Assembly: GCF_003663945.1 (NCBI RefSeq)
Contig: NZ_RCCH01000007.1
Coordinates: forward strand, 1 to 64,000
From: Lacinutrix venerupis
Lineage (GTDB): Bacteria > Bacteroidota > Bacteroidia > Flavobacteriales > Flavobacteriaceae
Direction: 5' to 3'
Length of the DNA: 64,000 bases
Under the pieces are notes generated by a model. The model saw nothing but the letters and a program-made list of their open reading frames with translations. It had not been told where the DNA came from and did no database searches. A program made the translations under genes and the position numbers. Positions 46,037 to 54,643 of this stretch are shown one piece after another (position 1 is the stretch's first letter; every line of letters begins with the position of its first letter).

Positions 46037-46735
46037 ATGTTTAAAAAAATAAGTATTACCCTAATTGTTGTTCTTTTTAATTTCTTAAACACCTATTCTC
46101 AAGTAGGTATTGGCACTACAAATCCAGACGATGGATCTTCATTACAAATTGATAGTACTACTGGTGCTTTTGTACCACCAAGAATGACTACAGAACAGAT
46201 GAATTCGATTTCCACTCCTTTAGATGGAGCATTAGTTTTTAATACCACCTTAAATTCCTATTGTGTTTTTAAAAATAATAATTGGTCTAGCTTGAATAAT
46301 AGTTCCATTATACTAAACAAAAGTTATTCTAACGGAAATAATGCCTTACAAACACCCGATAACACCTATGTAGATTTCCCTATTGGTAGTGATGATGTTA
46401 TCGCTACAAATCCAAATGCATATGAAGTTATTGGTGATGGAAGAGTAAAAATAAAAGAAGAAGGAAATTATTTATTTAGTGCATCTCTCTCTACCTCAAA
46501 TATGCCTAGCGGTAATAAAAAATACATTTTAGCAATTGAAATTAATGGCAACTTAGTTGGGTATTTATCGAGAGGCTACTCCTCTTTACCAAGTACTAAT
46601 TATTGGGGAACCAGTGGAAATATTATGTATCCTATTTCTGAGAATGACATTGTTACATTCCGTTACGTCTTAAATAATGGCGACAGTCCATTACATGCTA
46701 GATTTATTAATCTTGGTATTAGCAAACTAAATTAA
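46037..46735 (+). CDS. secreted protein with -SQVGIGT- module and jelly-roll-like C-terminus
   Basis: A 232-residue exported protein. A signal peptide (MFKKISITLIVVLFNFLNTY) is followed by SQVGIGTTNPDDGSSLQI, then GAFVPPRMTTEQMNSI and a CVFKNNNWSSL hairpin, the same module as in the gene at 20618. The C-terminal 135 residues are strand-rich (VKIKEEGNYLFSASLS, KKYILAIEINGNLVG) and resemble C1q/TNF-like jelly rolls. No catalytic residues seen. Probably surface located and single gene. A role in attachment or a fibre complex is speculative. Confidence 0.65.
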   Translation: MFKKISITLIVVLFNFLNTYSQVGIGTTNPDDGSSLQIDSTTGAFVPPRMTTEQMNSISTPLDGALVFNTTLNSYCVFKNNNWSSLNNSSIILNKSYSNGNNALQTPDNTYVDFPIGSDDVIATNPNAYEVIGDGRVKIKEEGNYLFSASLSTSNMPSGNKKYILAIEINGNLVGYLSRGYSSLPSTNYWGTSGNIMYPISENDIVTFRYVLNNGDSPLHARFINLGISKLN

Positions 46736-46836
46736 GACATAGCTACTAATACTGTAAAAAACGCCGATAATTTAGTCGAAAACCTCATTTTTTTCTTCTT
46801 ATTTTTTCATGTATTTTTATCCAAAATTATATAAGC

Positions 46837-48375
46837 ATGGGTAGACAAGACGAATTCTTTAAACACATAACGAACGGTAATATTACTAAAGGAGAATCTA
46901 TTACTTTAGGCTCTGCCATGTTAGATGGCAAAACTATTAAGGATGCCTTTGTAAAAGTGCCTTTAAAAACTATGAATCGTCATGGTTTAATTGCAGGTGC
47001 AACTGGAACAGGAAAAACAAAAACCTTACAGGTATTAGCCGAAAACCTAAGCGATCAAGGTGTTCCCGTTTTATTAATGGATATTAAAGGAGACTTAAGT
47101 GGTTTAGCCCAACCAAGTCCAGGCCACGCCAAAATAGATGAACGTCACGCGGCTATAGGTTTAGATTTTGAAGCTAAAGGTTTTCCTGTAGAAATCATGT
47201 CGCTTTCTGAGCAAGATGGCGTACGCTTACGTGCTACAATTATAGAATTTGGTCCAGTACTATTATCTAGAATATTAGACCTTACAGATACACAAGCAGG
47301 TATTGTTGCTGTAATTTTTAAATATTGTGATGATAACAAATTACCTTTATTAGATTTAAAAGATTTTAAAAAAATATTACAATACTGTACTAACGAAGGA
47401 AAAGAAGAATTTAAAGAAGAATATGGAAGAATTTCTTCTGCTTCCACCGGCGCTATTTTAAGAAAGGTAATTGAAATTGAACAGCAAGGTGGCGACTTGT
47501 TTTTTGGAGAAAAAAGCTTTGAAGTTGAAGATTTAATGAGAACCACAAGAGATTCTCGTGGTTATATAAATATTATTCGTTTAACAGATATACAAGATAA
47601 ACCAAAATTATTCTCAACTTTTATGTTGAGTTTATTAGCCGAAATCTATGAAACTTTACCAGAACAAGGCGATTCTGGCAAACCAGAATTGGTAATGTTT
47701 ATTGATGAAGCTCACTTGATTTTTAACCAAGCCTCTAAAGCATTATTAAACCAAATAGAAAGTATTGTAAAACTAATACGTAGTAAAGGCGTTGGTTTAT
47801 ATTTTGTAACCCAAAACCCAACAGATATTCCTGAAGGCGTATTAAGTCAATTAGGTTTAAAAATACAGCATGCTTTACGTGCCTTTACTGCAAAAGATAG
47901 AAAAGCAATTAAATTAGCTGCACAAAATTATCCTGATACAGAATACTATGACACTGCCGAAATTTTAACCGCTTTAGGAACCGGTGAAGCTTTAGTTTCT
48001 GCTTTAGATGAAAAAGGACGTCCAACACCATTAGCAGCAACAATGATGCGTGCTCCAATGAGTCGTATGGATATTTTAACTCCTAACGAACTTCAAAATT
48101 TACTTGACGACTCTAAGCTTGTATTAAAATACAACGAAGAGATTGATAGAGAAAGTGCTTACGAAATGCTTAATAAAAAAATAGACAAAGCCGAAGAAGC
48201 TAAAGCCAAATTAGAAGCACAAGAAGAAAAGGAAAAAGCCGAAGCTAAAGCTAGAAAGGCAGCAAGTAGAACTACAACCAGAAGACGAAGCACTGCACAA
48301 AACCCAATAGTAAAAGTACTAACAAGCGCAACCTTTATTCGTAGCGTATTTGGCATACTAAAAAAAGTAATGTAA
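46837..48375 (+). CDS. HerA-like (DUF853) DNA-translocase-type ATPase
   Basis: A 512-residue P-loop ATPase. Walker A is GATGTGKT (54-61) in LIAGATGTGKTKTLQVL. Walker B VMFIDEAH has D290 and E291. DSRGYINIIRLTD, FVTQNPTDIPEGVL and LGTGEALVSAL are typical of the DUF853 HerA-like family (E. coli YjgR type). The C-terminal 90 residues are a charged Lys/Glu/Ala helix and an Arg-rich tail. HerA proteins pump DNA, often with NurA, but no nuclease gene is adjacent, so a housekeeping role is likelier than defence. A hairpin follows at 48410. Confidence 0.88.
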   Translation: MGRQDEFFKHITNGNITKGESITLGSAMLDGKTIKDAFVKVPLKTMNRHGLIAGATGTGKTKTLQVLAENLSDQGVPVLLMDIKGDLSGLAQPSPGHAKIDERHAAIGLDFEAKGFPVEIMSLSEQDGVRLRATIIEFGPVLLSRILDLTDTQAGIVAVIFKYCDDNKLPLLDLKDFKKILQYCTNEGKEEFKEEYGRISSASTGAILRKVIEIEQQGGDLFFGEKSFEVEDLMRTTRDSRGYINIIRLTDIQDKPKLFSTFMLSLLAEIYETLPEQGDSGKPELVMFIDEAHLIFNQASKALLNQIESIVKLIRSKGVGLYFVTQNPTDIPEGVLSQLGLKIQHALRAFTAKDRKAIKLAAQNYPDTEYYDTAEILTALGTGEALVSALDEKGRPTPLAATMMRAPMSRMDILTPNELQNLLDDSKLVLKYNEEIDRESAYEMLNKKIDKAEEAKAKLEAQEEKEKAEAKARKAASRTTTRRRSTAQNPIVKVLTSATFIRSVFGILKKVM

Positions 48376-48409
48376 TTAAGTTAGCACTTAAAATTATTAT
48401 ACCTAAAAA

Positions 48410-48436
48410 ACCTTTCTAAAATTAAAAGAAAGGTTA
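48410..48436 (+). terminator. weak terminator-like hairpin
   Basis: AACCTTTCT / AGAAAGGTT has a 9-nt loop and follows the HerA-like gene. There is no clear T run, so termination is uncertain. Confidence 0.4.
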
Positions 48437-48461
48437 AATAAATTATTACAAAATAAACTAA

Positions 48462-49013
48462 ATGAAAAAAACAATTTTTGCCCTACTTACAATTTTAATA
48501 GTAATGACTTCTTGCAGCAAAGAGGTAGATTTATTTTTAATATCAAAAAACAACATTGGCCTATTAACAGACTCTACGCAAGTTAAAGACCTAAAAACAG
48601 TTTTTGTAAACGATTCTATAGTAAGAAAAATTGCCGGAGATGAGTTTTTGGGCAATGTAAATGAAATTAAGATTTTTGAAAAAGGAGGAAAACCATTATT
48701 AGAATTATTACCTAAAGAAGCTCTTGACTCTACAACAACTATTGGCACAGTTAAAATTATAGACCCACGTTTTAAAACTAAAACTGGTATTTCTACACTA
48801 AGTACGTTTAGTGATATTAAACAAAATCATAAAATATCTAGCATAGAAAATACAATGCGAAACGTTATTATTTTTGTAGATGAAAACAATACCTTTTTTA
48901 CAATAAGTAAAGAAGAATTACCTGAAGAATTACGTTATGACGAAGCTAAAAAAATTGACGAAATTAACATTCCAGACAATGCTAAAATAAAATACTTTAT
49001 GGTACGATGGTAG
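48462..49013 (+). CDS. lipoprotein of unknown function
   Basis: A 183-residue lipoprotein with signal peptide MKKTIFALLTILIVMTSC (lipobox MTSC). The mature part is charged, mixed strand and helix (TDSTQVKDLKTVFVNDSI, TTIGTVKIIDPRFKTKT) with no recognised motif. The segment FFTISKEELPEELRYDE near the C-terminus is acidic. It is followed by a small membrane protein and YitT genes on the same strand, with a gap of 55 nt, so co-transcription is possible. Confidence 0.65.
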   Translation: MKKTIFALLTILIVMTSCSKEVDLFLISKNNIGLLTDSTQVKDLKTVFVNDSIVRKIAGDEFLGNVNEIKIFEKGGKPLLELLPKEALDSTTTIGTVKIIDPRFKTKTGISTLSTFSDIKQNHKISSIENTMRNVIIFVDENNTFFTISKEELPEELRYDEAKKIDEINIPDNAKIKYFMVRW

Positions 49014-49068
49014 TTTAAATTTCACTTAATTAATAGTTATAAAAACTATACATTTAAATTTAAAAAAA

Positions 49069-49473
49069 TTGAACAAAGTAGAAATTCATAAAAAAACATT
49101 TCCAAAACTAAATTTAGCTATAGGTATTATATGGTTTTTATCGGGTTTCAGTTCTTTATTAGACGAAGACAAGAGCATGTCATTTTTTAATGGCTTAAGC
49201 CTTGTTTTAGGTATTCTTTATATTTTTCTTTCTTTTTACGAAAGAAAACCTTTTTACATTATTGAAAATAAAAAAATAAAAAAAAATCACTTTCCATTAA
49301 AAGAATTTGACCTATCTTCTTTAAGTAAAATAATCAGATTTGCTTCGAGCTATGAATTGGTTTCAGAACATCAAAAATCATTTAAAATAAACACCGAAAT
49401 TTTTGACAAAGCATCTTTACAAAAGTTAACTAGTATTCTTGAAGAATATGAAAGTAAAATAAACAAACAATGA
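49069..49473 (+). CDS. small membrane protein with PH-like tail
   Basis: A 134-residue protein. The start is a TTG at 49069, as the next ATG is too far inside. The real start is therefore uncertain. Two hydrophobic segments (about 14-31 and 43-60) are followed by a strand-rich C-terminal part (PFYIIENKKIKKNHFPLKEF), reminiscent of the bacterial PH-like domain found behind two helices in YcxB/DUF304-type proteins. The stop overlaps the YitT ATG by 4 nt (ATGA), so the two are coupled. Confidence 0.55.
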   Translation: MNKVEIHKKTFPKLNLAIGIIWFLSGFSSLLDEDKSMSFFNGLSLVLGILYIFLSFYERKPFYIIENKKIKKNHFPLKEFDLSSLSKIIRFASSYELVSEHQKSFKINTEIFDKASLQKLTSILEEYESKINKQ

Positions 49474-50444
49474 ATCCACTTTTTGGTAAATTTTTAGTAG
49501 ATATTGCTCGTAAAAGAATAGAAGGAAAACAACTAAAAAAACAACCTATAACAGACACACAAATTGCGCCAGTTGTAAACAATATAAAAGTTGAAATTAG
49601 CCATGCAATTAAAGAATATATTTTTATAATTTTTGGTGTCTTCTCAGCAGGATTTGGTTTAAACGGTTTTTTACTTCCAAATCAATTTATAGATGGTGGC
49701 GCAACTGGTATTTCATTATTACTTCAAAATATAACATCCTTACCTCTTGGTGTTTTATTACTATTTGTTAACCTTCCTTTTTTGTTATTAGCAACACGAA
49801 CCATTGGTGTTAAATTTGCAATAAAAAGTTTTATAGCCATTACATTTTTAGCAATTGTAGTACATTTTGTTAATTATCCAACTATAACAGAAGACAAATT
49901 ATTAATTGCCGTATTTGGAGGCTTTTTTTTAGGATTAGGAATAGGAATGGCAATGCGTGGCGGAAGCGTTATTGATGGTACAGAAGTTTTAGCTATTTAT
50001 TTAAGCAGAAAATTATCTCTAACCATTGGTGATGTTTTACTGCTAATTAATATCCTTATTTTCTCAGTAGGTGCATACACGCTTTCTATAGAAACTGCAC
50101 TTTACGCAATACTTACCTATTTGGCTGCTGCAAAAACAGTAGATTTTGTTGTTGATGGCGTAGAGGAATATGTTGGCGTAACTATTATCTCTAAACACCA
50201 TGAAGCTATGAGGTTAATGATAACCAACAAATTAGAGCGTGCCTGTACTATTTATGCAGGAAAAGGAGGCTACGAAAGCAACGCAAGCGGAACAGATAAA
50301 GATATTATTTACACCATCGTAACTAGGTTAGAATTAGCTAAACTTAATACAGAAATAGATAAAATAGATAAAAATGCTTTTATTATAATGGGTATAGTAA
50401 AAGATTTAAGAGGCGGAATGATTAAAAAAAAGCCTTTAAAATAA
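49470..50444 (+). CDS. YitT family membrane protein
   Basis: A 324-residue protein with a basic N-terminal tail (about 1-40), about five membrane helices (60-240, including YIFIIFGVFSAGFGLNGFLL and the conserved FIDGGATGISLLL) and a cytoplasmic C-terminal DUF2179 domain (about 240-318, EEYVGVTIISKHHEAMRLMI and TIVTRLELAKLNTEI). The family is common in Firmicutes and Bacteroidota, and transport has been suggested but not shown. It overlaps the preceding small membrane protein gene by 4 nt. Confidence 0.9.
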   Translation: MNPLFGKFLVDIARKRIEGKQLKKQPITDTQIAPVVNNIKVEISHAIKEYIFIIFGVFSAGFGLNGFLLPNQFIDGGATGISLLLQNITSLPLGVLLLFVNLPFLLLATRTIGVKFAIKSFIAITFLAIVVHFVNYPTITEDKLLIAVFGGFFLGLGIGMAMRGGSVIDGTEVLAIYLSRKLSLTIGDVLLLINILIFSVGAYTLSIETALYAILTYLAAAKTVDFVVDGVEEYVGVTIISKHHEAMRLMITNKLERACTIYAGKGGYESNASGTDKDIIYTIVTRLELAKLNTEIDKIDKNAFIIMGIVKDLRGGMIKKKPLK

Positions 50445-50459
50445 AAAGAGAATAAGATT

Positions 50460-50825
50460 ATGAAAAAGAAATTTACAATACAAAACAGCCCATTTGTTGT
50501 ACCAACAACTGATGGTAAATTAATAGAAGAACACTTTGGGCAAGCTACAGATGGCAATAAAGACATTAGTATTGCACATATGGTTGCTCCTGCTGGCTGG
50601 AGCGAACCGTTTCAAACACCAGAGTTTGACGAGTACACTTATATTATTAAAGGCAAAAAGCAGTTTATTATTGATGGTGAAGAAATAATTTTAGAAGCTG
50701 GACAGTCTATTAAAATTGAAAAAAATACTAGAGTACAATATTCAAATCCGTTTACAATAGCTTGCGAATATATTGCAATTTGTACACCTGCATTTTCTAT
50801 GGATTTAGTAAATAGAGAAGAATAA
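50460..50825 (+). CDS. cupin-domain protein
   Basis: A 121-residue small beta-barrel protein. The cupin core is FQTPEFDEYTYIIKGKKQF (about 43-61) and the second motif is EEIILEAGQSIKIEKNTRVQY (split around residues 73-95). The usual two-His motif 1 is degenerate, with Glu and Asp in place, so metal binding is uncertain. It lies 15 nt after YitT and directly touches the hydrolase gene downstream, so a joint transcript is likely. Substrate unknown. Confidence 0.85.
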   Translation: MKKKFTIQNSPFVVPTTDGKLIEEHFGQATDGNKDISIAHMVAPAGWSEPFQTPEFDEYTYIIKGKKQFIIDGEEIILEAGQSIKIEKNTRVQYSNPFTIACEYIAICTPAFSMDLVNREE

Positions 50826-51653
50826 ATGGCAAATACAATAGTAAAAATAATTGGTGGATCTTTAAACGCACTTAGTTTGTTTGCTCCAGAATATGCTTCA
50901 GAAAAAGCATTAGATTTATTTGCAACACCAAGACAAGGACGCATTTCAGAAAAACAAAAGGCTTTTTTAAATACAGCTAAAACATTTCAGCTTAAACATG
51001 ATGGTTTAAGCATTACTACTTACCAATGGAAAGGTGATGGTAAAACCATTTTACTTGCTCATGGATGGGAAAGTAATTCTCACCGCTGGCAAGTTTTAAT
51101 TGAAGAACTTCAACAATTAAATTACAATATAATTTCTATAGATGCTCCTGCACATGGTGCTTCTACTGGAAAAAAATTTAATGCCATTTTATATTCGGAG
51201 TGTATACATGTAGCAGCGCAACATTACAAACCTCAAATTATTGTTGGACACTCGGTCGGTGGCATGTCTACAGGCTTTTACCAGCATACTTACCAAAATA
51301 AAGATTTAGAAAAATTAGTTTTACTAGGTGCGCCATCAGAATTTACAGGTGTTTTTAAACGTTATGTAGATATGATGGGATATAACAAGAAAATTGAAAA
51401 TGGCTTAAATAACCTTGTTATAAAGCGCTATAACAAGCAACCTTCTCATTTTTCTTTAGCTAATTTTGCTAAAAAAATTGACACTAAAACCCTTTTAATA
51501 CATGATGTTGAAGATAAAATTATACCGCATAGTGATGCAGAGTTAATTGCAAAACATCATAAAAACGTAGAATTCATCTCTACAAAAGGTTATGGCCATG
51601 GTTTACGAAATGAAGTTGTTAATAAGCATGTTATCGATTTCATCCAATCTTAA
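50826..51653 (+). CDS. alpha/beta hydrolase
   Basis: A 275-residue serine hydrolase. LLAHGWESNSHRW is the oxyanion-hole HGW segment, IIVGHSVGGMSTGF the nucleophile elbow with S143, LLIHDVEDKIIPH the Asp and GYGHGLRNE the catalytic His. The start is the ATG right after the cupin stop. Family members include esterases and lipases. The substrate is not indicated. It is probably translated with the cupin gene. Confidence 0.88.
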   Translation: MANTIVKIIGGSLNALSLFAPEYASEKALDLFATPRQGRISEKQKAFLNTAKTFQLKHDGLSITTYQWKGDGKTILLAHGWESNSHRWQVLIEELQQLNYNIISIDAPAHGASTGKKFNAILYSECIHVAAQHYKPQIIVGHSVGGMSTGFYQHTYQNKDLEKLVLLGAPSEFTGVFKRYVDMMGYNKKIENGLNNLVIKRYNKQPSHFSLANFAKKIDTKTLLIHDVEDKIIPHSDAELIAKHHKNVEFISTKGYGHGLRNEVVNKHVIDFIQS

Positions 51654-51657
51654 ATTG

Positions 51658-51665
51658 TATTTTTG
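51658..51665 (+). promoter_or_regulatory. TAnnTTTG -7 element of rluF
   Basis: TATTTTTG ends 6 nt before the ATG at 51672 and covers the alternative TTG start at 51663. Confidence 0.45.
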
Positions 51666-51671
51666 CTTTCT

Positions 51672-52457
51672 ATGGAAGAAAAACAAACAAGACTAAACAA
51701 ATATCTTAGCGAAGCTGGTTATTGTTCACGACGTGAAGCCGATAGGTTAATTGATGCTGGACGTGTAACTATAAATGGCACTGTACCAGAATTAGGTACT
51801 AAAGTTGGAGACAATGATGTTGTTGAAGTTGACGGAAAATCTATTACAGAACGAAAAGCAGACTTTGTTTACCTTGCTTTTAACAAGCCTGTAGGTATTG
51901 TATGCACGACAGATACACGTGTTGAAAAAGACAATATTATAGATTTTATAAAATACCCAAAACGTATTTTCCCAATTGGTAGGTTAGATAAACCTAGTGA
52001 AGGTTTAATTTTTTTAACAGACGATGGTGATATTGTAAACAAAATACTTAGAGCGAGCAATAATCATGAAAAAGAATACATTGTTACTGTAGATAAACCA
52101 ATTTCGCAAACTTTTATAAAGCGAATGGCTGGTGGTATTTATCTTGAAAATTTAGATAAAACAACGAAAAAATGTACCGTAAGGAAAATAGATTCTCAAA
52201 CCTTTAGTATTATACTAACTCAAGGTTTAAATAGGCAAATTAGACGTATGTGTGAGTATTTAACTTACGAAGTTACATCACTTAAACGTGTTCGTATTAT
52301 GAATATTAAACTTGATGTGCCTATTGGTGAATATCGAGAATTTACTGCTGAAGAATTAAAAACTTTAAACATGCTTTTAGAAGATTCTGATAAAGATTAT
52401 TCTGAAACTACACCTGCTAAAAAGGTTCATAAAATAAACAGAAGAAAACCTAATTAA
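51672..52457 (+). CDS. rluF: 23S rRNA pseudouridine synthase, RluF-like
   Basis: A 261-residue RsuA/RluF-type enzyme with an S4 RNA-binding domain (about 4-60, [18 protein letters not shown]) and a catalytic domain. [17 protein letters not shown] contains the catalytic Asp (D106), while [11 protein letters not shown] and [17 protein letters not shown] support RluF, which modifies U2604 in E. coli 23S rRNA. A TTG start at 51663 is possible but covered by a -7 element, so the ATG at 51672 is used. The C-terminal 30 residues form an acidic and basic tail. Confidence 0.9.
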   Translation: MEEKQTRLNKYLSEAGYCSRREADRLIDAGRVTINGTVPELGTKVGDNDVVEVDGKSITERKADFVYLAFNKPVGIVCTTDTRVEKDNIIDFIKYPKRIFPIGRLDKPSEGLIFLTDDGDIVNKILRASNNHEKEYIVTVDKPISQTFIKRMAGGIYLENLDKTTKKCTVRKIDSQTFSIILTQGLNRQIRRMCEYLTYEVTSLKRVRIMNIKLDVPIGEYREFTAEELKTLNMLLEDSDKDYSETTPAKKVHKINRRKPN

Positions 52458-52468
52458 ACCGAAAATTT

Positions 52469-52900
52469 ATGTCTAAAATATCTCCTTTTCATATTGCCAT
52501 TCCTGTACATAATTTAGAGGCTTGCCGTGATTTTTATAAAAACGTGCTTAATTGTGAAGAAGGTAGAAGTAGTGACCATTGGGTAGATTTTAATTTTTTT
52601 GGGCATCAATTAGTTATACATTACAAAGCAAAATCAACAATAGAAAATAAAGAAGATGCTTCTAATCCTGTAGATGGTAAACAGGTACCAATACCGCATT
52701 ACGGTGTTGTTTTACCTTGGGAAACTTTTCAAGAATTAGCTAAAGATTTAAAACAGAAAAATGTTGTATTTGTTATAGAACCATACATAAGGTTTGAAGG
52801 CTTAGTTGGAGAACAAGCTACAATGTTTTTTAAAGATCCTTCTGGTAATGCCTTAGAGTTTAAAGCCTTTAGAGACATGAATCAATTATTTGCAAAATAA
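52469..52900 (+). CDS. VOC (glyoxalase-fold) family protein
   Basis: A 143-residue vicinal-oxygen-chelate protein. [17 protein letters not shown] holds the first ligand (H8), [10 protein letters not shown] and [11 protein letters not shown] further His residues, and [16 protein letters not shown] the terminal Glu. Related sequences are annotated as dioxygenase or glyoxalase, but the substrate is unknown. It differs clearly from the other VOC protein (14238). It starts 11 nt after rluF and converges on the TIGR02206-type gene with adjoining stops. Confidence 0.85.
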   Translation: MSKISPFHIAIPVHNLEACRDFYKNVLNCEEGRSSDHWVDFNFFGHQLVIHYKAKSTIENKEDASNPVDGKQVPIPHYGVVLPWETFQELAKDLKQKNVVFVIEPYIRFEGLVGEQATMFFKDPSGNALEFKAFRDMNQLFAK

Positions 52901-53614
52901 TTATTTTTTAAACCTTTTTACCAAGTAAAATGGTAAATATATTATTAAAAAATAAGGCAAAATTATTAATTCTACTACCAACAAATACATTGGCCAATCA
53001 CCTAAATAATCTAACAAAGACGCCGATTTTGGCTTTTCATTTAAATAAGAATAATTTCCGCCTAAAACGTAATTAATTCCAAAAATGATAAGCATATATA
53101 GTTGTAATGCGATAAATGATTTAAATACACTTTTAAATTTAGGTCGCATATTTAAAACAAAAGTTGCATAAAATATAATAACTAGTAAACCTAGATGTGC
53201 AATCCAGTACCTTAAGTATTCAAAACTTGGAAAGCCTTTAGAAATATCTGGTGTTATAACTGCTTGGCTTGTTCCTGCAATAATCCAAAATAATAAAATT
53301 TCGTAAAGCCAATATTTTCTTGAGTGTGTAAAAGTAAATACAAACAGTGCCATAAAACTGCACAAGTACAATGGCAAATCTGTTACAATACTATAACCAC
53401 CTTTAAAATAGGCGTACAAATGATATATTAATACAGTAAGCGATACAAAAACACCTAAGCTTTTAAATACGGTAATTTGTTGTTGCTTGTTTAGTTTTTT
53501 ATTAGCAAAAATAATTAAGCATATTGTAAATATAGCTGCAAATAATACAGGTACAATATGCTCTATACTACCAATAACAACCTGCAAAGTTGTAAGTGCG
53601 TTAGCAAAAACCAC
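52901..53614 (-). CDS. TIGR02206-type integral membrane protein
   Basis: A 237-residue protein with about seven membrane helices and a GTG start at 53614. The pattern IVTDLPLYLCSFMALF and WIAHLGLLVIIFYATFV matches the YwaF/TIGR02206 family of unknown function, with conserved polar residues inside helices. It lies 10 nt downstream of folD, with ffh further upstream on the same strand. A link to folate metabolism is not implied. Confidence 0.85.
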   Translation of the reverse strand: MVFANALTTLQVVIGSIEHIVPVLFAAIFTICLIIFANKKLNKQQQITVFKSLGVFVSLTVLIYHLYAYFKGGYSIVTDLPLYLCSFMALFVFTFTHSRKYWLYEILLFWIIAGTSQAVITPDISKGFPSFEYLRYWIAHLGLLVIIFYATFVLNMRPKFKSVFKSFIALQLYMLIIFGINYVLGGNYSYLNEKPKSASLLDYLGDWPMYLLVVELIILPYFLIIYLPFYLVKRFKK

Positions 53615-53624
53615 TATTAAAAAC

Positions 53625-54506
53625 TTATTTTAACCTATGTTGCTCTCTTGCTAATAATGTATTTTTAAGTAGCATAGCAATTGTCATTGGTCCTACTCCA
53701 CCAGGAACGGGTGTAATAAAACTTGCTTTTTTACTTACATTCTCAAAATCTACATCTCCTGTAATTACATAGCCTTTTGGGTGAGACTCATCTGTAACTC
53801 TTGTAATTCCTACATCTATTATTACAGCATCATCTTTTACCATTTCTGCCTTTAAAAAGTTTGGCACACCTAATGCCGAAATAATAATATCTGCTTGAGA
53901 TGTTATTTGTGTAATATTTTTTGTGTGACTGTGAGTAAGTGTTACTGTAGAGTTTCCTGGAAATCCTTTACGACCCATTAAAATACTCATTGGACGACCA
54001 ACAATGTGCGAACGCCCAATTACTACAGTGTGTTTTCCTTTTGTATCTACTTGGTATCTATCAAGTAATTCTAAAATACCAAATGGTGTTGCTGGAATAA
54101 AGGTTGACATATCTAGTGCCATTTTTCCAAAATTCATTGGGTGGAAACCATCAACATCTTTTTCTGGATTTACCGCCATTAATACTTTTTGAGTATCTAT
54201 TTGTGGTGGTAATGGTAATTGTATTATAAAACCATCGATATCATCATCATTATTTAAGTCTTCAATTTTATCTAATAATTCTATTTCGCTTGTGGTGTTA
54301 GATAAACGTACCATTGTAGACTCGAAACCTACACGCTCGCAAGCACGTACTTTACTTCCAACGTATGTTAAACTGGCGCCATCATTACCAACGATTACAG
54401 CTGCTAAATGCGGCACTTTTTCGTTGTTAGCTTTCATTTTATCAACTTCAGCTTTGATTTCTTCTTTTATATCGTTGCTAATTTTTTTACCGTCTAAAAT
54501 TGTCAT
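53625..54506 (-). CDS. folD: methylenetetrahydrofolate dehydrogenase/cyclohydrolase
   Basis: A 293-residue bifunctional enzyme of one-carbon metabolism. PHLAAVIVGNDGASLTYVGS contains the substrate-binding Tyr, DGFIIQLPLPPQID is diagnostic, and KVLMAVNPEKDVDGFHP and VIGRSHIVGRPMSILM form the NADP and active-site regions. The length is normal. It starts 123 bp after the ffh stop and terminator and is followed by the TIGR02206-type gene after 10 nt. Confidence 0.96.
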   Translation of the reverse strand: MTILDGKKISNDIKEEIKAEVDKMKANNEKVPHLAAVIVGNDGASLTYVGSKVRACERVGFESTMVRLSNTTSEIELLDKIEDLNNDDDIDGFIIQLPLPPQIDTQKVLMAVNPEKDVDGFHPMNFGKMALDMSTFIPATPFGILELLDRYQVDTKGKHTVVIGRSHIVGRPMSILMGRKGFPGNSTVTLTHSHTKNITQITSQADIIISALGVPNFLKAEMVKDDAVIIDVGITRVTDESHPKGYVITGDVDFENVSKKASFITPVPGGVGPMTIAMLLKNTLLAREQHRLK

Positions 54507-54617
54507 AGTATCGTAATGGTTTCTATACTAGGTTTTAAATTTAAAACCGTTTCTAATTTGTTTATTTATAATTTGAACTCTAATTATTCGAGTTCTGGTT
54601 TGGTTTTAGTGTAAACA

Positions 54618-54643
54618 AAAAAACATGAGTTACCTCATGTTTT
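54618..54643 (-). terminator. terminator overlapping the ffh stop codon
   Basis: On the minus strand AAAACATGAG / CTCATGTTTT is a perfect 10-bp stem whose 4-nt loop GTAA contains the ffh stop (TAA), followed by a T run. The last codons of ffh therefore form the 5' half of the hairpin. Confidence 0.8.

Noticed and set aside
46837-48375. HerA-like ATPase as part of an antiphage defence system
   Set aside because: HerA-like ATPases can take part in defence, but no nuclease, Sir2 or DUF4297 gene is adjacent, and the DUF853-type sequence fits the common single-gene chromosomal version.
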